Below, one piece after another: positions 1 to 7,836 of a stretch of DNA of 64,000 bases (the first letter of the stretch is position 1; each line of letters begins with the position of its first letter). Source of the stretch: Pseudomonas sp. ERMR1:02 (lineage in GTDB: Bacteria > Pseudomonadota > Gammaproteobacteria > Pseudomonadales > Pseudomonadaceae). The notes below the pieces were generated by a model that saw nothing but the letters and a program-made list of their open reading frames with translations, did not search any database and was not told where the DNA came from. Where the stretch lies: the NCBI RefSeq assembly GCF_002277815.1, contig NZ_NKJI01000009.1:164503-228502 (forward strand), written 5' to 3'. Made by a program: the position numbers and the translations under genes.

Positions 1-496
1 GTTTTTTATCATCTGCGATGAGGCACATGCGAGTCGGGTCTAACATCAGGCTGTCTTTTACCTGCAATTCCGGACTACTCAAAATGCCGGAAATTTCTTC
101 ACCGCTATCGACTAACGTGCTATTGACTTTGATGCAGTAGTCGGCGCCAGCAAGATAATATTTCATCTTGTTGTAGGTGCCTGAACCGGTGATAGCTGCA
201 AAAATTATTGACGCCATATTGTTGGCACGAAGACCTTCAATCAAGGCAACGCTCTCAGTAAACGCCTGGGGGCTATCAATGACGATAAAGACCGCACGGT
301 AGAACTCAAGGTGCTGGTTTCTGTTGAATGAGTTGCTGTAGCACGTTGCATCAACGGTTACGTCGTTACCTACGTGGCTGGCGACTAATTCCCTGAAACC
401 CTCCGCTAACATTGGGGTCCGCCCAATGGTGAGAATCCCTGTCTGCTCCTTTGCTAGGCTGTGACTCAATGTCGTTTTGTTCCCTGTAAGCATCAT
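1..496 (-). CDS. OmpR-like winged-helix regulator, partial (C-terminus beyond window edge)
   Basis: An open frame runs on the minus strand from tandem ATG codons at 496 to the window start without a stop. Residues 15-125 read like a degenerate receiver domain. The usual phospho-acceptor region reads VFIVIDSPQ, and the stretch ADYCIKVNS sits where receivers have a conserved lysine-proline. After it, LQVKDSLMLDPTRMCLI has the form of the first beta strands of an OmpR/ToxR-type winged helix (Trans_reg_C). This suggests an atypical response-regulator-like transcription factor. The DNA-recognition helix lies outside the window. The receiver assignment is by pattern only; the wHTH start is the firmer part. 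Confidence 0.5.
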   Translation of the reverse strand, partial: MMLTGNKTTLSHSLAKEQTGILTIGRTPMLAEGFRELVASHVGNDVTVDATCYSNSFNRNQHLEFYRAVFIVIDSPQAFTESVALIEGLRANNMASIIFAAITGSGTYNKMKYYLAGADYCIKVNSTLVDSGEEISGILSSPELQVKDSLMLDPTRMCLIADDKK

Positions 497-1130
497 GCTT
501 TGACTCGGCTGGGTGCTGACGGTTGGATGTTAAAGCACTGATTCTCATCTGTGACTGACAATTGGTAACATTTCATCGAATTTTGAAGTGGACGTCACGT
601 TTTTTTTAACATTGGGGGCGAATATGACGTGATCGATTGGGTTCGTGAGGTTTGGATGCCGAGCTCTCCAGGTCCGTTTCTGGTTTTAACGTGACATAGC
701 ATTGTGCTATCTTTTGTCCCGATCTCCTGATTTCCCGAACCAATAAGCGGTACGTGTGGATGAAGCGTAGATTGGTTTTCAGTTTTTTAACAGAAATGAT
801 CAACCCTTGGGACTTTGCCTTTTCGCGCTAAAGTTTTGGTGTTTTTGCCTAACAATATGTCCAGTGATAAGCGATATATAACTCTTCAAGCGTTAATTTT
901 GGTGATAGACATTTGATAACAAAGGATTTTCTTACGCGGCCTGATGCGTTTTAATTTCGCGTTCGCCAGGTGGTCTTTGTCGGGGGTTGGATAAGCTCAG
1001 TTGCGATGAGTTCCAGGTGTTTGAATAGCAACAGGCCCTCATGCGATCAACGGGCGAACGGGGGATTAATGGATCTGTGGACTACCGTAACTGTTTGATT
1101 TTGGACTGGTTGTAGGACTTACCGAGTTTT
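497..1130. other. Gene-free AT-rich stretch
   Basis: About 630 bases between the regulator start and the uppP remnant. I see no convincing gene, tRNA or REP. A 65-codon minus-strand frame (606-803) is basic and resembles nothing I recognise. The low GC compared with the core genes fits transferred or decayed DNA, and promoter elements for the regulator on the minus strand probably lie here. Confidence 0.4.
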
Positions 1131-1136
1131 TGCCAT

Positions 1137-1462
1137 ATCAGTACCGCATCAGATTATTGTTGCGGATTTGCTCGACTTCGGCGGTGAACGAGCGATGGCG
1201 TTCAATATCATTATCAACTGGGCGCTATCCTGGCTGTTGTCTGGGAGTTTCGGACCTGTTCCAGGCCAGTGACTTGCCGGTTTTTGCCCCAGGCTTCGTG
1301 ACAGCGTTCTTTTTCGCCGTGATCGCCTTACGTGGCTTGCTCAAGTTTATTGCCAGCCACAGTTACGCCGCATTCGCGTGGTATCGGATTGCATTCGGCT
1401 TGCTGACCCTGGCGACATGGGGATTCGGTTGGGTCAATTGGACTGACGCGGCGGCGCTCTGA
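1137..1462 (+). pseudogene. uppP: uppP (undecaprenyl-diphosphatase) remnant
   Basis: Two pieces of UppP/BacA survive. Bases 1143-1250 encode [19 protein letters not shown] and, after restoring one lost C near 1219 (ATCAACTGG for ATCCAACTGG), [13 protein letters not shown], which is family positions of roughly 30-60. The frame ending at 1462 then encodes the family C-terminus ([16 protein letters not shown], then [16 protein letters not shown]). The roughly 130-residue centre and the N-terminus are missing. UppP dephosphorylates undecaprenyl diphosphate at the inner membrane, but this copy lacks the active-site region and cannot work. The chromosome presumably carries an intact copy elsewhere. 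Confidence 0.75.
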
Positions 1463-1468
1463 ACATGC

Positions 1469-1498
1469 GCACCAGGTTGCGGAGCCCGCAGCCTGGTG
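1469..1498. terminator. Hairpin between uppP remnant and dusA
   Basis: CACCAGGTTGCGG and CCGCAGCCTGGTG form a long stem around a 3-base loop, placed between two convergent reading frames. No clear T-run follows on either strand, so it may be a weak or rho-assisted terminator. Confidence 0.4.
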
Positions 1499-1509
1499 TT
1501 GAAGAACGT

Positions 1510-2505
1510 TTAACGCCCTTCAAGCAACTGCGCCGCCTGATCCAGCAATGCCAACGGCTCTTTGGCCTTGTGAATATCCACCGACAACAACTGCCGAAAC
1601 TTGCGCGCCCCCGGAAACCCGGTGCCCAGCCCCAACACATGTCGAGTGATGTGGTGCATTGAACCGCCTGCGTCGATGTGCGCGGCGATATACGGCCGCA
1701 ACTGCGACAGCGCCTCAGCGCGAGTGATCACCGGTGCCGTGCTGCCGAACAGCTGCTGATCCACTTCAGCCATCACATAAGGATTGTGATACGCCTCGCG
1801 GCCCAGCATCACGCCGTCGAACGTCTGCAAATGCTCGTGACAGGCCTCCAGCGTCTTGATCCCGCCGTTGAGAATAATCTCCAGTTCCGGAAAATCTGCC
1901 TTCAACCGCGCCGCCACGTCATAACGCAGGGGCGGAATGTCGCGGTTCTCCTTCGGCGACAACCCCTCCAGAATCGCAATCCGCGCATGCACGGTAAAAC
2001 TCGTGCACCCGGCCTCGCGAACCGTACCGACGAAATCACATAACTCTTCGTAACTGTCGCGCCCATTAATACCGATGCGATGCTTCACCGTCACCGGAAT
2101 CGACACTGCATCGCGCATCGCCTTCACACAATCAGCCACCAACTGCGGATGCCCCATCAGGCACGCGCCAATCATATTGTTCTGCACCCGATCACTCGGA
2201 CAGCCGACATTCAGATTCACCTCGTCGTAGCCGTGCTCCTGGGCCATGCGTGCGCAGGCGGCCAGGTCCAGCGGCACACTGCCGCCGAGCTGCAAGGCTA
2301 GCGGATGCTCGGCTTCGTTGTGGCGCAGGAAGCGTTCGTGATCGCCGTTGAGCAAGGCACCGGTGGTGACCATTTCGGTGTAGAGCAGGGCGTTTTTCGA
2401 CAGTAGGCGTAGGAAGAAACGGCAGTGTCTATCCGTCCAGTCCATCATCGGAGCGACGGAAAAGCGGCGGGAGAGCGGGGCGGGTGTGGCGATGGGTGCG
2501 GGCAT
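1510..2505 (-). CDS. dusA: tRNA-dihydrouridine(20/20a) synthase DusA
   Basis: FMN enzyme that reduces U20/U20a in the tRNA D-loop using NADPH. The 331-aa protein opens the barrel with RRFSVAPMMDWTDRHCRFF (residues 13-31), the hallmark DusA start. It carries the catalytic cysteine in LNVGCPSDRVQ (C102) and the KHRIGI and FTVHARIAIL substrate/FMN motifs; length is normal. The gene is complete and looks functional. The 5' end of dusA is a known integration site for prophages and genomic islands, and here foreign-looking DNA begins just upstream (2535-8400), though no integrase is visible. DusC, its paralogue, is also in this window (36835). Confidence 0.96.
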   Translation of the reverse strand: MPAPIATPAPLSRRFSVAPMMDWTDRHCRFFLRLLSKNALLYTEMVTTGALLNGDHERFLRHNEAEHPLALQLGGSVPLDLAACARMAQEHGYDEVNLNVGCPSDRVQNNMIGACLMGHPQLVADCVKAMRDAVSIPVTVKHRIGINGRDSYEELCDFVGTVREAGCTSFTVHARIAILEGLSPKENRDIPPLRYDVAARLKADFPELEIILNGGIKTLEACHEHLQTFDGVMLGREAYHNPYVMAEVDQQLFGSTAPVITRAEALSQLRPYIAAHIDAGGSMHHITRHVLGLGTGFPGARKFRQLLSVDIHKAKEPLALLDQAAQLLEGR

Positions 2506-2712
2506 TGGGGATCTGGAATCGGTGAGGCTGGGAGGTGGGGGAGTTTAACAGGAATGGGGCTAGCGGGGCTGAAGGGAGTCTAGTGGTGGTTGTTCAGGCA
2601 AGCGAGAGCAGGGAGGGGACAAGGCTCTGCGAGAAAATAGATCTGTCCCCATTTTTTGTCCCTCCTTCGGGTAAACCCAGCGACAAAATAGCGGCTGGAT
2701 GTCGCACACATA

Positions 2713-2734
2713 GTGTACGATAATCCTCGTACAC
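2713..2734. promoter_or_regulatory. Perfect palindrome, probable autoregulatory operator
   Basis: GTGTACGA and TCGTACAC are separated by TAATCC, 14 bases before the ATG at 2748. The left arm and spacer contain GATAAT, a plausible -10, so a repressor bound here would block transcription of the pair at 2748-3680. It does not match the known MqsA site AACCT-N3-AGGTT. Confidence 0.6.
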
Positions 2735-2747
2735 ATTAAGGGTCGCA

Positions 2748-3038
2748 ATGGAAAAAGGCTTCAAAAAAGCCAAGCGCGATGTGCTAGCGGCTCTGGAGAC
2801 GGGCGATTATCAGCATGTTGCTCGCGGCTCGATCAATGTCAAAAACTTACTGGCAACTGGGGAGGTCTCAGCTCAGGAGGTGATTGAGATCATCAAGAAA
2901 TGCAGCGGCACGCAGCACAGCTGTAGCCCACATCATTCTGTCCCCGGTATCGAAGTCCATGTGCTAAAGACAGGGACCTGGTACATAAAATTCTTTTTTA
3001 TCGATCCAAGCGCTTGGTTCATTAGCGTCCATCGGTGA
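2748..3038 (+). CDS. Small protein, possible toxin of a toxin-antitoxin-like pair
   Basis: This 96-aa protein has a basic, helical N-terminus (EKGFKKAKRDVLAALETG) followed by alternating strands (EVHVLKTGTWYIKFFFI, then WFISVH). That is the general plan of small RelE/MqsR or DUF4258-type proteins, but I recognise no signature residue. Its stop codon is immediately followed by the next gene (GTG at 3039, ATG at 3048), which encodes a Zn-ribbon protein, so the order toxin then Zn-ribbon antitoxin resembles mqsRA. A perfect palindrome lies just upstream. The family assignment is inference from context; the gene itself is well supported. Confidence 0.5.
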   Translation: MEKGFKKAKRDVLAALETGDYQHVARGSINVKNLLATGEVSAQEVIEIIKKCSGTQHSCSPHHSVPGIEVHVLKTGTWYIKFFFIDPSAWFISVHR

Positions 3039-3047
3039 GTGAACTTC

Positions 3048-3680
3048 ATGAAGCTTCTATTCGAAGGCGATCACGGTAAGGCTCTATGTGAGCACTGCCA
3101 ACAGGTTGTCACTACGACTTATGTGCGCCGTAATGTGCCCTTCAGTGATGGCCACGGCGAGGCGAAGGACGTCTTGGTTGGGATTTGCGACGTTTGTGAA
3201 ACTGTCGTTGCAATCCCGGCGCAATCGACTCCGGCGATCAAAGAGGCGCGCAAGCATCAATTGACCCCCATCGAAGCGCGACTGCCAGCGATCTACCTTG
3301 ATGTCTTGGATGCAGCTATGCATGTGGTGACCAAAGAGGCTAGCGTGCAGACTCGAAAGTTATTCATCAGTTACTACTTGAGAGAGCTGGTAGAGACAAA
3401 AGCTGCTGACCGCTTGCAGAGAACACATTACGAATTTTCTCAGTGGTTCTCGAAGCAGATGACGTGTCGCCACTTGACTCCCTCGCGCTCGATGAAGCGG
3501 CTGTCGATGAAGGTGAATTCTTATGTGGCAGACGACTTCATAATACTCCTCGAGGCGACCCATATGACTCGCACAGATCTTCTCAAGTCTGTGATCTGGC
3601 ACATCCAGGAGGATGTGATTGAACATAGAAACCCTGTCGTCATCTCTGATCTGCAGCGTTTGACGAGAGTCGCCATGTAA
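3048..3680 (+). CDS. Zn-ribbon (MqsA/YgiT-like N-terminus) protein, possible antitoxin
   Basis: A 210-aa protein from ATG 3048 (GTG at 3039 is possible). CEHCQQVV near residue 15 and CDVCETVVAIP near residue 47 form a CxxC-x28-CxxC zinc ribbon like the N-terminus of MqsA/YgiT. The remaining ~150 residues are helical and end in a segment resembling a dimerising or DNA-binding domain (MTRTDLLKSVIWHIQEDVI). I cannot see a clear Xre-type HTH as in true MqsA, and the protein is longer than MqsA (131 aa). It is co-transcribed with the 96-aa gene upstream. Likely role: antitoxin and repressor binding the 2713 palindrome (inference). Confidence 0.5.
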   Translation: MKLLFEGDHGKALCEHCQQVVTTTYVRRNVPFSDGHGEAKDVLVGICDVCETVVAIPAQSTPAIKEARKHQLTPIEARLPAIYLDVLDAAMHVVTKEASVQTRKLFISYYLRELVETKAADRLQRTHYEFSQWFSKQMTCRHLTPSRSMKRLSMKVNSYVADDFIILLEATHMTRTDLLKSVIWHIQEDVIEHRNPVVISDLQRLTRVAM

Positions 3681-3745
3681 AACGAGAAAGGCCCGCGTAT
3701 GCGGTAATGCTGTTCACTTAAGACACGATAAAAAGGCTTGCCTCC

Positions 3746-3837
3746 GTAGGAGCAAAGCTTGCTCGCGATGACGGCGGTACATTCAACAGGGATCCTGGCT
3801 GACAGACCGCTATCGCGAGCAAGCTTTGCTCCTACAG
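3746..3837. repeat. REP inverted pair (REPIN)
   Basis: GTAGGAGCAAAGCTTGCTCGCGA and its inverted partner TCGCGAGCAAGCTTTGCTCCTAC enclose about 45 bases, a typical Pseudomonas REP doublet. Confidence 0.9.
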
Positions 3838-3984
3838 GTTTACGTGTTTTCCCATGCTTTCGTATGGACACGGTCTTAAGTGAACAGCGTTGCGCGTATG
3901 GAAAAAGGGAAAAAGGGGACGTATTTATTTTCAGTCCAAGGCATGGTGAAGACCCGGCTGGTTCGCTGCGCACAATTTGATCCC

Positions 3985-4427
3985 CATTTTTGAAAGTCAC
4001 CATCCATCTATTCAACGCAGACTCCAGACGTTATCGGCAAGCTATCGACAAAAGCGGCAATCTGCCTGCTACCGCGCAAGTGCACTGTAGGCACTTGCGG
4101 GCTTGTTGCCAGGCGCACCGCCTCGATCCCAGGGCGGTAGCCACGATCGAAATTCCACACGAAGTTCAGAAAGGTCAGAACGCCCGGTCAAGCTTCTCTG
4201 TGCAACCTGCTGCAAGCTCAGGGCGAGGGCGTTTCCTTAGGCTACGTATGATCACCCGGGTGAAACAGGTGAGCCGCGACGTGTCGAGCCAGATGATCAG
4301 GTCGGTTCGGGGTAGGCGAAGGTCGAAGGTACGCCGCGCATAGCTACCTTCACAAATCCAGGCATCAGGGGCGATCGCTTCGCGGACACGTGCGTGGAAC
4401 GCTCTGCGTTGGGTTCAAACCAGTGAA
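3985..4427 (-). pseudogene. Degenerate copy of the P-loop kinase-like gene at 7837-8349
   Basis: About 420 bases match 7797-8230 closely, for example ACGATCGAAATTCCACACGAAG in both. The reading frame is broken by several indels, and the 5' third with the Walker A motif is absent. The match extends beyond the gene into about 90 bases of downstream DNA (3901-3990 against 7696-7800). The tailspike segment therefore sits between two direct copies of this sequence. Confidence 0.75.
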
Positions 4428-4581
4428 AAGGGGGAGGATTTATTTTGCGCATATTTTTCGCAAAAAATAAATCCGTCCCCTTTCTTTGCAGTCCCCTTTC
4501 TTTGCTCGGGCCTCAGCCCACAAGGTTCGGGCGAAAATGTTGCGCTCTTTTTCATTTACTGTCACAACTTTTCTCCAGGCG

Positions 4582-4606
4582 AAAAAAAGCCCGCACGACG
4601 GCAGGC
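4582..4606 (-). terminator. Intrinsic terminator of the tailspike operon
   Basis: Read on the minus strand, GCCTGC-CGTCGT-GCGGGC is followed by seven T residues. It lies about 20 bases after the stop of the 84-aa gene. Confidence 0.75.
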
Positions 4607-4627
4607 TGCTTGTTGTTCGGATAGCGG

Positions 4628-4882
4628 TCAGCAGTCGATTGCATCCGCAAACTCTGATAGCGTTCTAAGGTATTCATAACCCTGCTTGATCGGGTTGTCC
4701 CCGTTTAGGTTATAGGCACACTGAATGCTCCCGTTGTTGAAAGGCGCATCAGTGCTGGACGCCATGTAAAACGCGACGAAATCGATGCGCTCATTTCCAA
4801 GGCTAATCGTGACTCCGCTGGTCTTGATATAGGCGTCCGCGACATAGATGCCTCGAAAATTTATGGTTTGCTTAAGAGCCAT
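4628..4882 (-). CDS. 84-aa hypothetical protein linked to the tailspike-like gene
   Basis: Small acidic protein (MALKQTINFRGIYVADAYIK...) with alternating strands and no signal peptide or membrane segment. It starts 56 bases after the tailspike stop and ends just before the shared terminator, so the two are probably co-transcribed. Small beta-rich proteins of this sort often follow tail-fibre genes in Pseudomonas prophages, where they may act in tail assembly or as chaperones. I do not recognise a named family, so a role as chaperone or structural partner is only inference. Confidence 0.6.
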   Translation of the reverse strand: MALKQTINFRGIYVADAYIKTSGVTISLGNERIDFVAFYMASSTDAPFNNGSIQCAYNLNGDNPIKQGYEYLRTLSEFADAIDC

Positions 4883-4937
4883 AAGTGCCCCTAAATAAAG
4901 TGAGCCCCTGACATTAGAGGCCGTGCAGTTTAAAGTT

Positions 4938-7274
4938 TTACGGCGGCGTAACCTTCACGAAACCGCTAGCGTCTTTATATACGGCCTCGGTTGCGGCAGG
5001 GACTGCGGTGGTCAGCCCGAAAAAACGTATCAACCCTGCCGCATCGATAACGATCTTGCTCGCACCGTTTTGTTGTATTGCGACAGTCTTGCCAGAAGCG
5101 CTGTTAACCGTAATCGAGCCGTCATAGGCAACGATAACCCGTGCGGCTCCAGTGCCATCATGCAAGGTGAGCTTGCCGTTGTCCCCGTTCTCGGTCGAAA
5201 CACGAACGTTACCTTCACGATCAAGAAGACGGACTTGGTTAGCGTCGAAAAGATCGGTTCTGAAGTTATCGACGCGAACACCCCCCGTAGCATTCTTTCC
5301 TGCAAATATGGCTGTGTTGGCAGAGTTTCGGACGTTTAATCCGCCAATGGACAGGTACTCGATGGCTGAGTTGCTCGGTTCAGTTGAGACGAACTTTACT
5401 AAGCTGGCATTAGCAGAACCAACCGTATAAAACTGCGCTGTAGCAAATTTCGCTCCCGACAATACCGACACCGAAGACGAATATACATCCGCTTCGCAAC
5501 GGTTGAATTGACTGCGACCGAAGGCTACAAAACAAGATGCGGTAAAACCAAAGAAGCGGCCCCCGCGCACAACGTTCTGAGTGCATTTCGACGCGTCGCT
5601 GTTGTCCATGAAAACCCCACAAGCCGTGCTTTCAATGGCCTTGACGCTCTCAATGACAGTACCCCAAGAGTTGGAAAGATGCCAAGCCTTCCCGAATACC
5701 GCTGAAGTAATAGTAGCGGTTGCGCCGCTAGTTCCGCCGACGATAGAGTCAGCAGTTCGCGGGACATACGCCGATCCGCCCCCTACAGGAACGGTCATTT
5801 TAAGGGTTAAGCCGGCAATGGACGTGATAACGCCTTTGAAGCCGTCGCCTGTGGTGACAGTTTCCCCCACCACAAACCCGCTAACGGTACTTGCAATGAC
5901 ATGAGCGGCCTTTAGGTTAGCAACCCCGCAAGCGATGAACTTGTTTCCGCCGCATTGATAACTCCCATTACCAACAATAAACGCGGTGCCGATAGAGGTT
6001 TCGCCTGAGCCGGATGCAGCGTCTACATTAAAAAACGTATTTTCATTACCTGCGGATATAACGAACAACAGCCCATCTCGATCCGCCGTGTGTTGTCCAA
6101 CGTTACCATCCCAAATAGCAAGGCAGTTGCTTACAAGAAAACCTTGGGTTATCGAATGAAAGTCCCTTGCGGACTTACCCAGCTCGATAAGGTGCGTGTA
6201 ATATCGAATGAATTGGACTCGTTCAATAGACGATGAGTTTCGACCACCGCCAATCCAAATTCCCTTCACGTCGTTTCTGTTGTTGAAATCAAGCGACATG
6301 TCAAAGACATGGCAATTATATAAGTCGTCACCGCTTAATACGTACGCCGCTTCCCATATGATCATCCACTTGCCCATGAGGGCTGATCCCGTATCAGCGG
6401 AGAAGGTGCCGGAGGTTGCTTGGATTATCGTGGCGCCTGCGCCCGCCCCAGTAAGAGTCGTATTTACTGACTTAATAACCAATGGCTTAGAGATCAGGTA
6501 AATGCCTTCCGAGAAGAATAGCGATATGCCGCCATATCTCTGTTGCGTGGTCAAAAAACCATTGGTAATGGAGTCCAATGCCGCCTGAATAGCCGCTGTA
6601 TCGTCTGTGATCCCATCACCTTTAACGCCAAAATCCTTCACGCTAACAGTTTCACGCAATCTATCAGCGACTGTACGGCTTGACGCGTTGGTTGAAAGTT
6701 GGCGAAACCCAAGCATTTCAGGCCCAGTTAGTGGGTCTGCCAAGTCCTGTCGTACAGTTTGATCGCTACGCAAAACTAAGTGGGTTTGGTCAGCACCCCA
6801 TGTCCCGGTCAGAGTGTGCGGGAATGATGCGGGACGCTTTACTGTGTAAAGGTTGCCGTCGCGCACTACCAGCTGCGTAGCTCTGTCGACTTGAAGCGGC
6901 GTACCGTCCACATAATTCAGTGGAGGGTTTTCAAACCCGGTCGAGTCCAAATAGGTATTGAACTGCACTTCACGAAGGTCCTGCGAGTCGTCAAATTCGG
7001 CAACGCGCTCGGCCTGATCGGCATCAAACTCAGCCTCCATCCCCTTCCATGACTTGAGTGGAACACCTAGGCGGTTTGGATGAGACACGCCAGCTCCGGT
7101 CAATAGAAAATCGAAGTCTTCTGCGTTATCAATTAAATCTTTCGGAGAGGATGAGCCTGGCGGGTTGCCGGTGTTATAGGCCATGGTTATCTTGCTCGCA
7201 GAGTACGCCAGCGGCGCCGCGAAAGAGGCGGTACCGAGTGCGCTGAGTTTTAATAAATTCCGGCGATTAACCAT
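4938..7274 (-). CDS. Tat-signal phage-tailspike-like beta-helix protein (probable polysaccharide depolymerase)
   Basis: A 778-aa protein from ATG 7274 (TTG 7283 is the alternative). The N-terminus NRRNLLKLSALGTASFAAP followed by AYSAS is a complete twin-arginine signal peptide. Residues ~35-75 (PGSSSPKDLIDNAEDFDFLL, then RLGVPLKSWKGMEAEF) match the particle-binding N-terminus of Pseudomonas phage tail fibres. Residues ~205-245 (VKDFGVKGDGITDDTAAIQA) are the start of a pectate-lyase-type right-handed beta-helix, followed by a long helix-rich repeat region. The C-terminal ~100 residues look like a trimerisation/tip domain. Such proteins cut capsular or O-antigen polysaccharide. The unusual point is the Tat signal on a phage tailspike architecture, implying export of a folded enzyme by the cell. 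A TATAAT box lies at 7308-7313 on the minus strand. Confidence 0.8.
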   Translation of the reverse strand: MVNRRNLLKLSALGTASFAAPLAYSASKITMAYNTGNPPGSSSPKDLIDNAEDFDFLLTGAGVSHPNRLGVPLKSWKGMEAEFDADQAERVAEFDDSQDLREVQFNTYLDSTGFENPPLNYVDGTPLQVDRATQLVVRDGNLYTVKRPASFPHTLTGTWGADQTHLVLRSDQTVRQDLADPLTGPEMLGFRQLSTNASSRTVADRLRETVSVKDFGVKGDGITDDTAAIQAALDSITNGFLTTQQRYGGISLFFSEGIYLISKPLVIKSVNTTLTGAGAGATIIQATSGTFSADTGSALMGKWMIIWEAAYVLSGDDLYNCHVFDMSLDFNNRNDVKGIWIGGGRNSSSIERVQFIRYYTHLIELGKSARDFHSITQGFLVSNCLAIWDGNVGQHTADRDGLLFVISAGNENTFFNVDAASGSGETSIGTAFIVGNGSYQCGGNKFIACGVANLKAAHVIASTVSGFVVGETVTTGDGFKGVITSIAGLTLKMTVPVGGGSAYVPRTADSIVGGTSGATATITSAVFGKAWHLSNSWGTVIESVKAIESTACGVFMDNSDASKCTQNVVRGGRFFGFTASCFVAFGRSQFNRCEADVYSSSVSVLSGAKFATAQFYTVGSANASLVKFVSTEPSNSAIEYLSIGGLNVRNSANTAIFAGKNATGGVRVDNFRTDLFDANQVRLLDREGNVRVSTENGDNGKLTLHDGTGAARVIVAYDGSITVNSASGKTVAIQQNGASKIVIDAAGLIRFFGLTTAVPAATEAVYKDASGFVKVTPP

Positions 7275-7307
7275 GACGACCAAACCTAAAAAACGGGAAC
7301 GGTCGGC

Positions 7308-7313
7308 ATTATA
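7308..7313 (-). promoter_or_regulatory. Candidate -10 box (TATAAT) for the tailspike operon
   Basis: A perfect TATAAT lies 34 bases upstream of the ATG at 7274. The -35 position 17 bases further up reads CGAACA, a weak match, so the promoter may need an activator. Confidence 0.45.
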
Positions 7314-7467
7314 CCGGTGGGGATGTAATGTGTTCGTGAAGTCCAGGGATGGAATTGACTGGGTCGTGATCAGCCGGTGTAGCGTAACTGCTCCACGAAC
7401 CCCACATTCAAAGCCGCGATTTGATGCCTGACGCTGTGCTCCCTATCTCTTTCAGAAGCCAGCGGCC

Positions 7468-7755
7468 ATGATGCGTCCCGATGCCAAAATTGAAAAAGTG
7501 TACCTTTACCCTAGACACGCAGACTTTCGAAAATCCATCGACGGCCTAGCCGCACTGGTGGAGCTGGATATCAAAGTGGCGGTGTTCGATCCGGTGCTTT
7601 TCGTCTTTCTCAACAAACCCCGCAATCGGGTGAAGATTTTGTATTGGGAACGCAACGGCTTTTGCCTTTGGCTCAAACGCCTTGAATCCGAACGCATAGG
7701 GAAAAGGGGACTAGGGAAGAGGGACGGATTTATTTTTCAGTCCAAGGCAAGGTGA
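7468..7755 (+). pseudogene. Truncated IS66-family tnpB (Orf2)
   Basis: Residues 1-76 are typical IS66 TnpB: RPDAKIEKVYLYPRHADFRK, then VKILYWERNGFCLWLKRLES. Intact TnpB is about 115 aa; here homology stops at RLESER (about 7695). The frame then runs into the non-coding repeat sequence that also occurs at 3901, so the last 19 residues are foreign. The companion tnpA and the large DDE transposase gene tnpC are absent. This is an IS66 fragment whose right part was removed at the duplication junction. Confidence 0.85.
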
Positions 7756-7836
7756 GGACCCGGCTGGTTTACTGCGAATAAATACATCCCCATTTTTGCA
7801 AGTCACCATCCATCTATTCAGCGCAGACTCCAAACG

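Larger units (their letters stand above)
3681..4627. other. Gene-free accessory stretch with REP pair, dead gene copy and repeat motifs
   Basis: It holds an inverted REP pair (3746-3837), a broken copy of the P-loop gene at 7837 (3985-4427), several copies of a short motif related to AATAAATCCGTCCCC (around 3912-3935 and 4433-4500), and a terminator for the tailspike operon (4582-4606). The short plus-strand frames here match no known family. Confidence 0.6.

Noticed and set aside
606..803. 65-aa minus-strand frame
   Set aside because: No ribosome-binding site, no family resemblance, in AT-rich non-coding DNA.
4013..4340. Plus-strand 117-aa frame starting near 3990
   Set aside because: Complement of the decayed P-loop gene copy, with no motif of its own.
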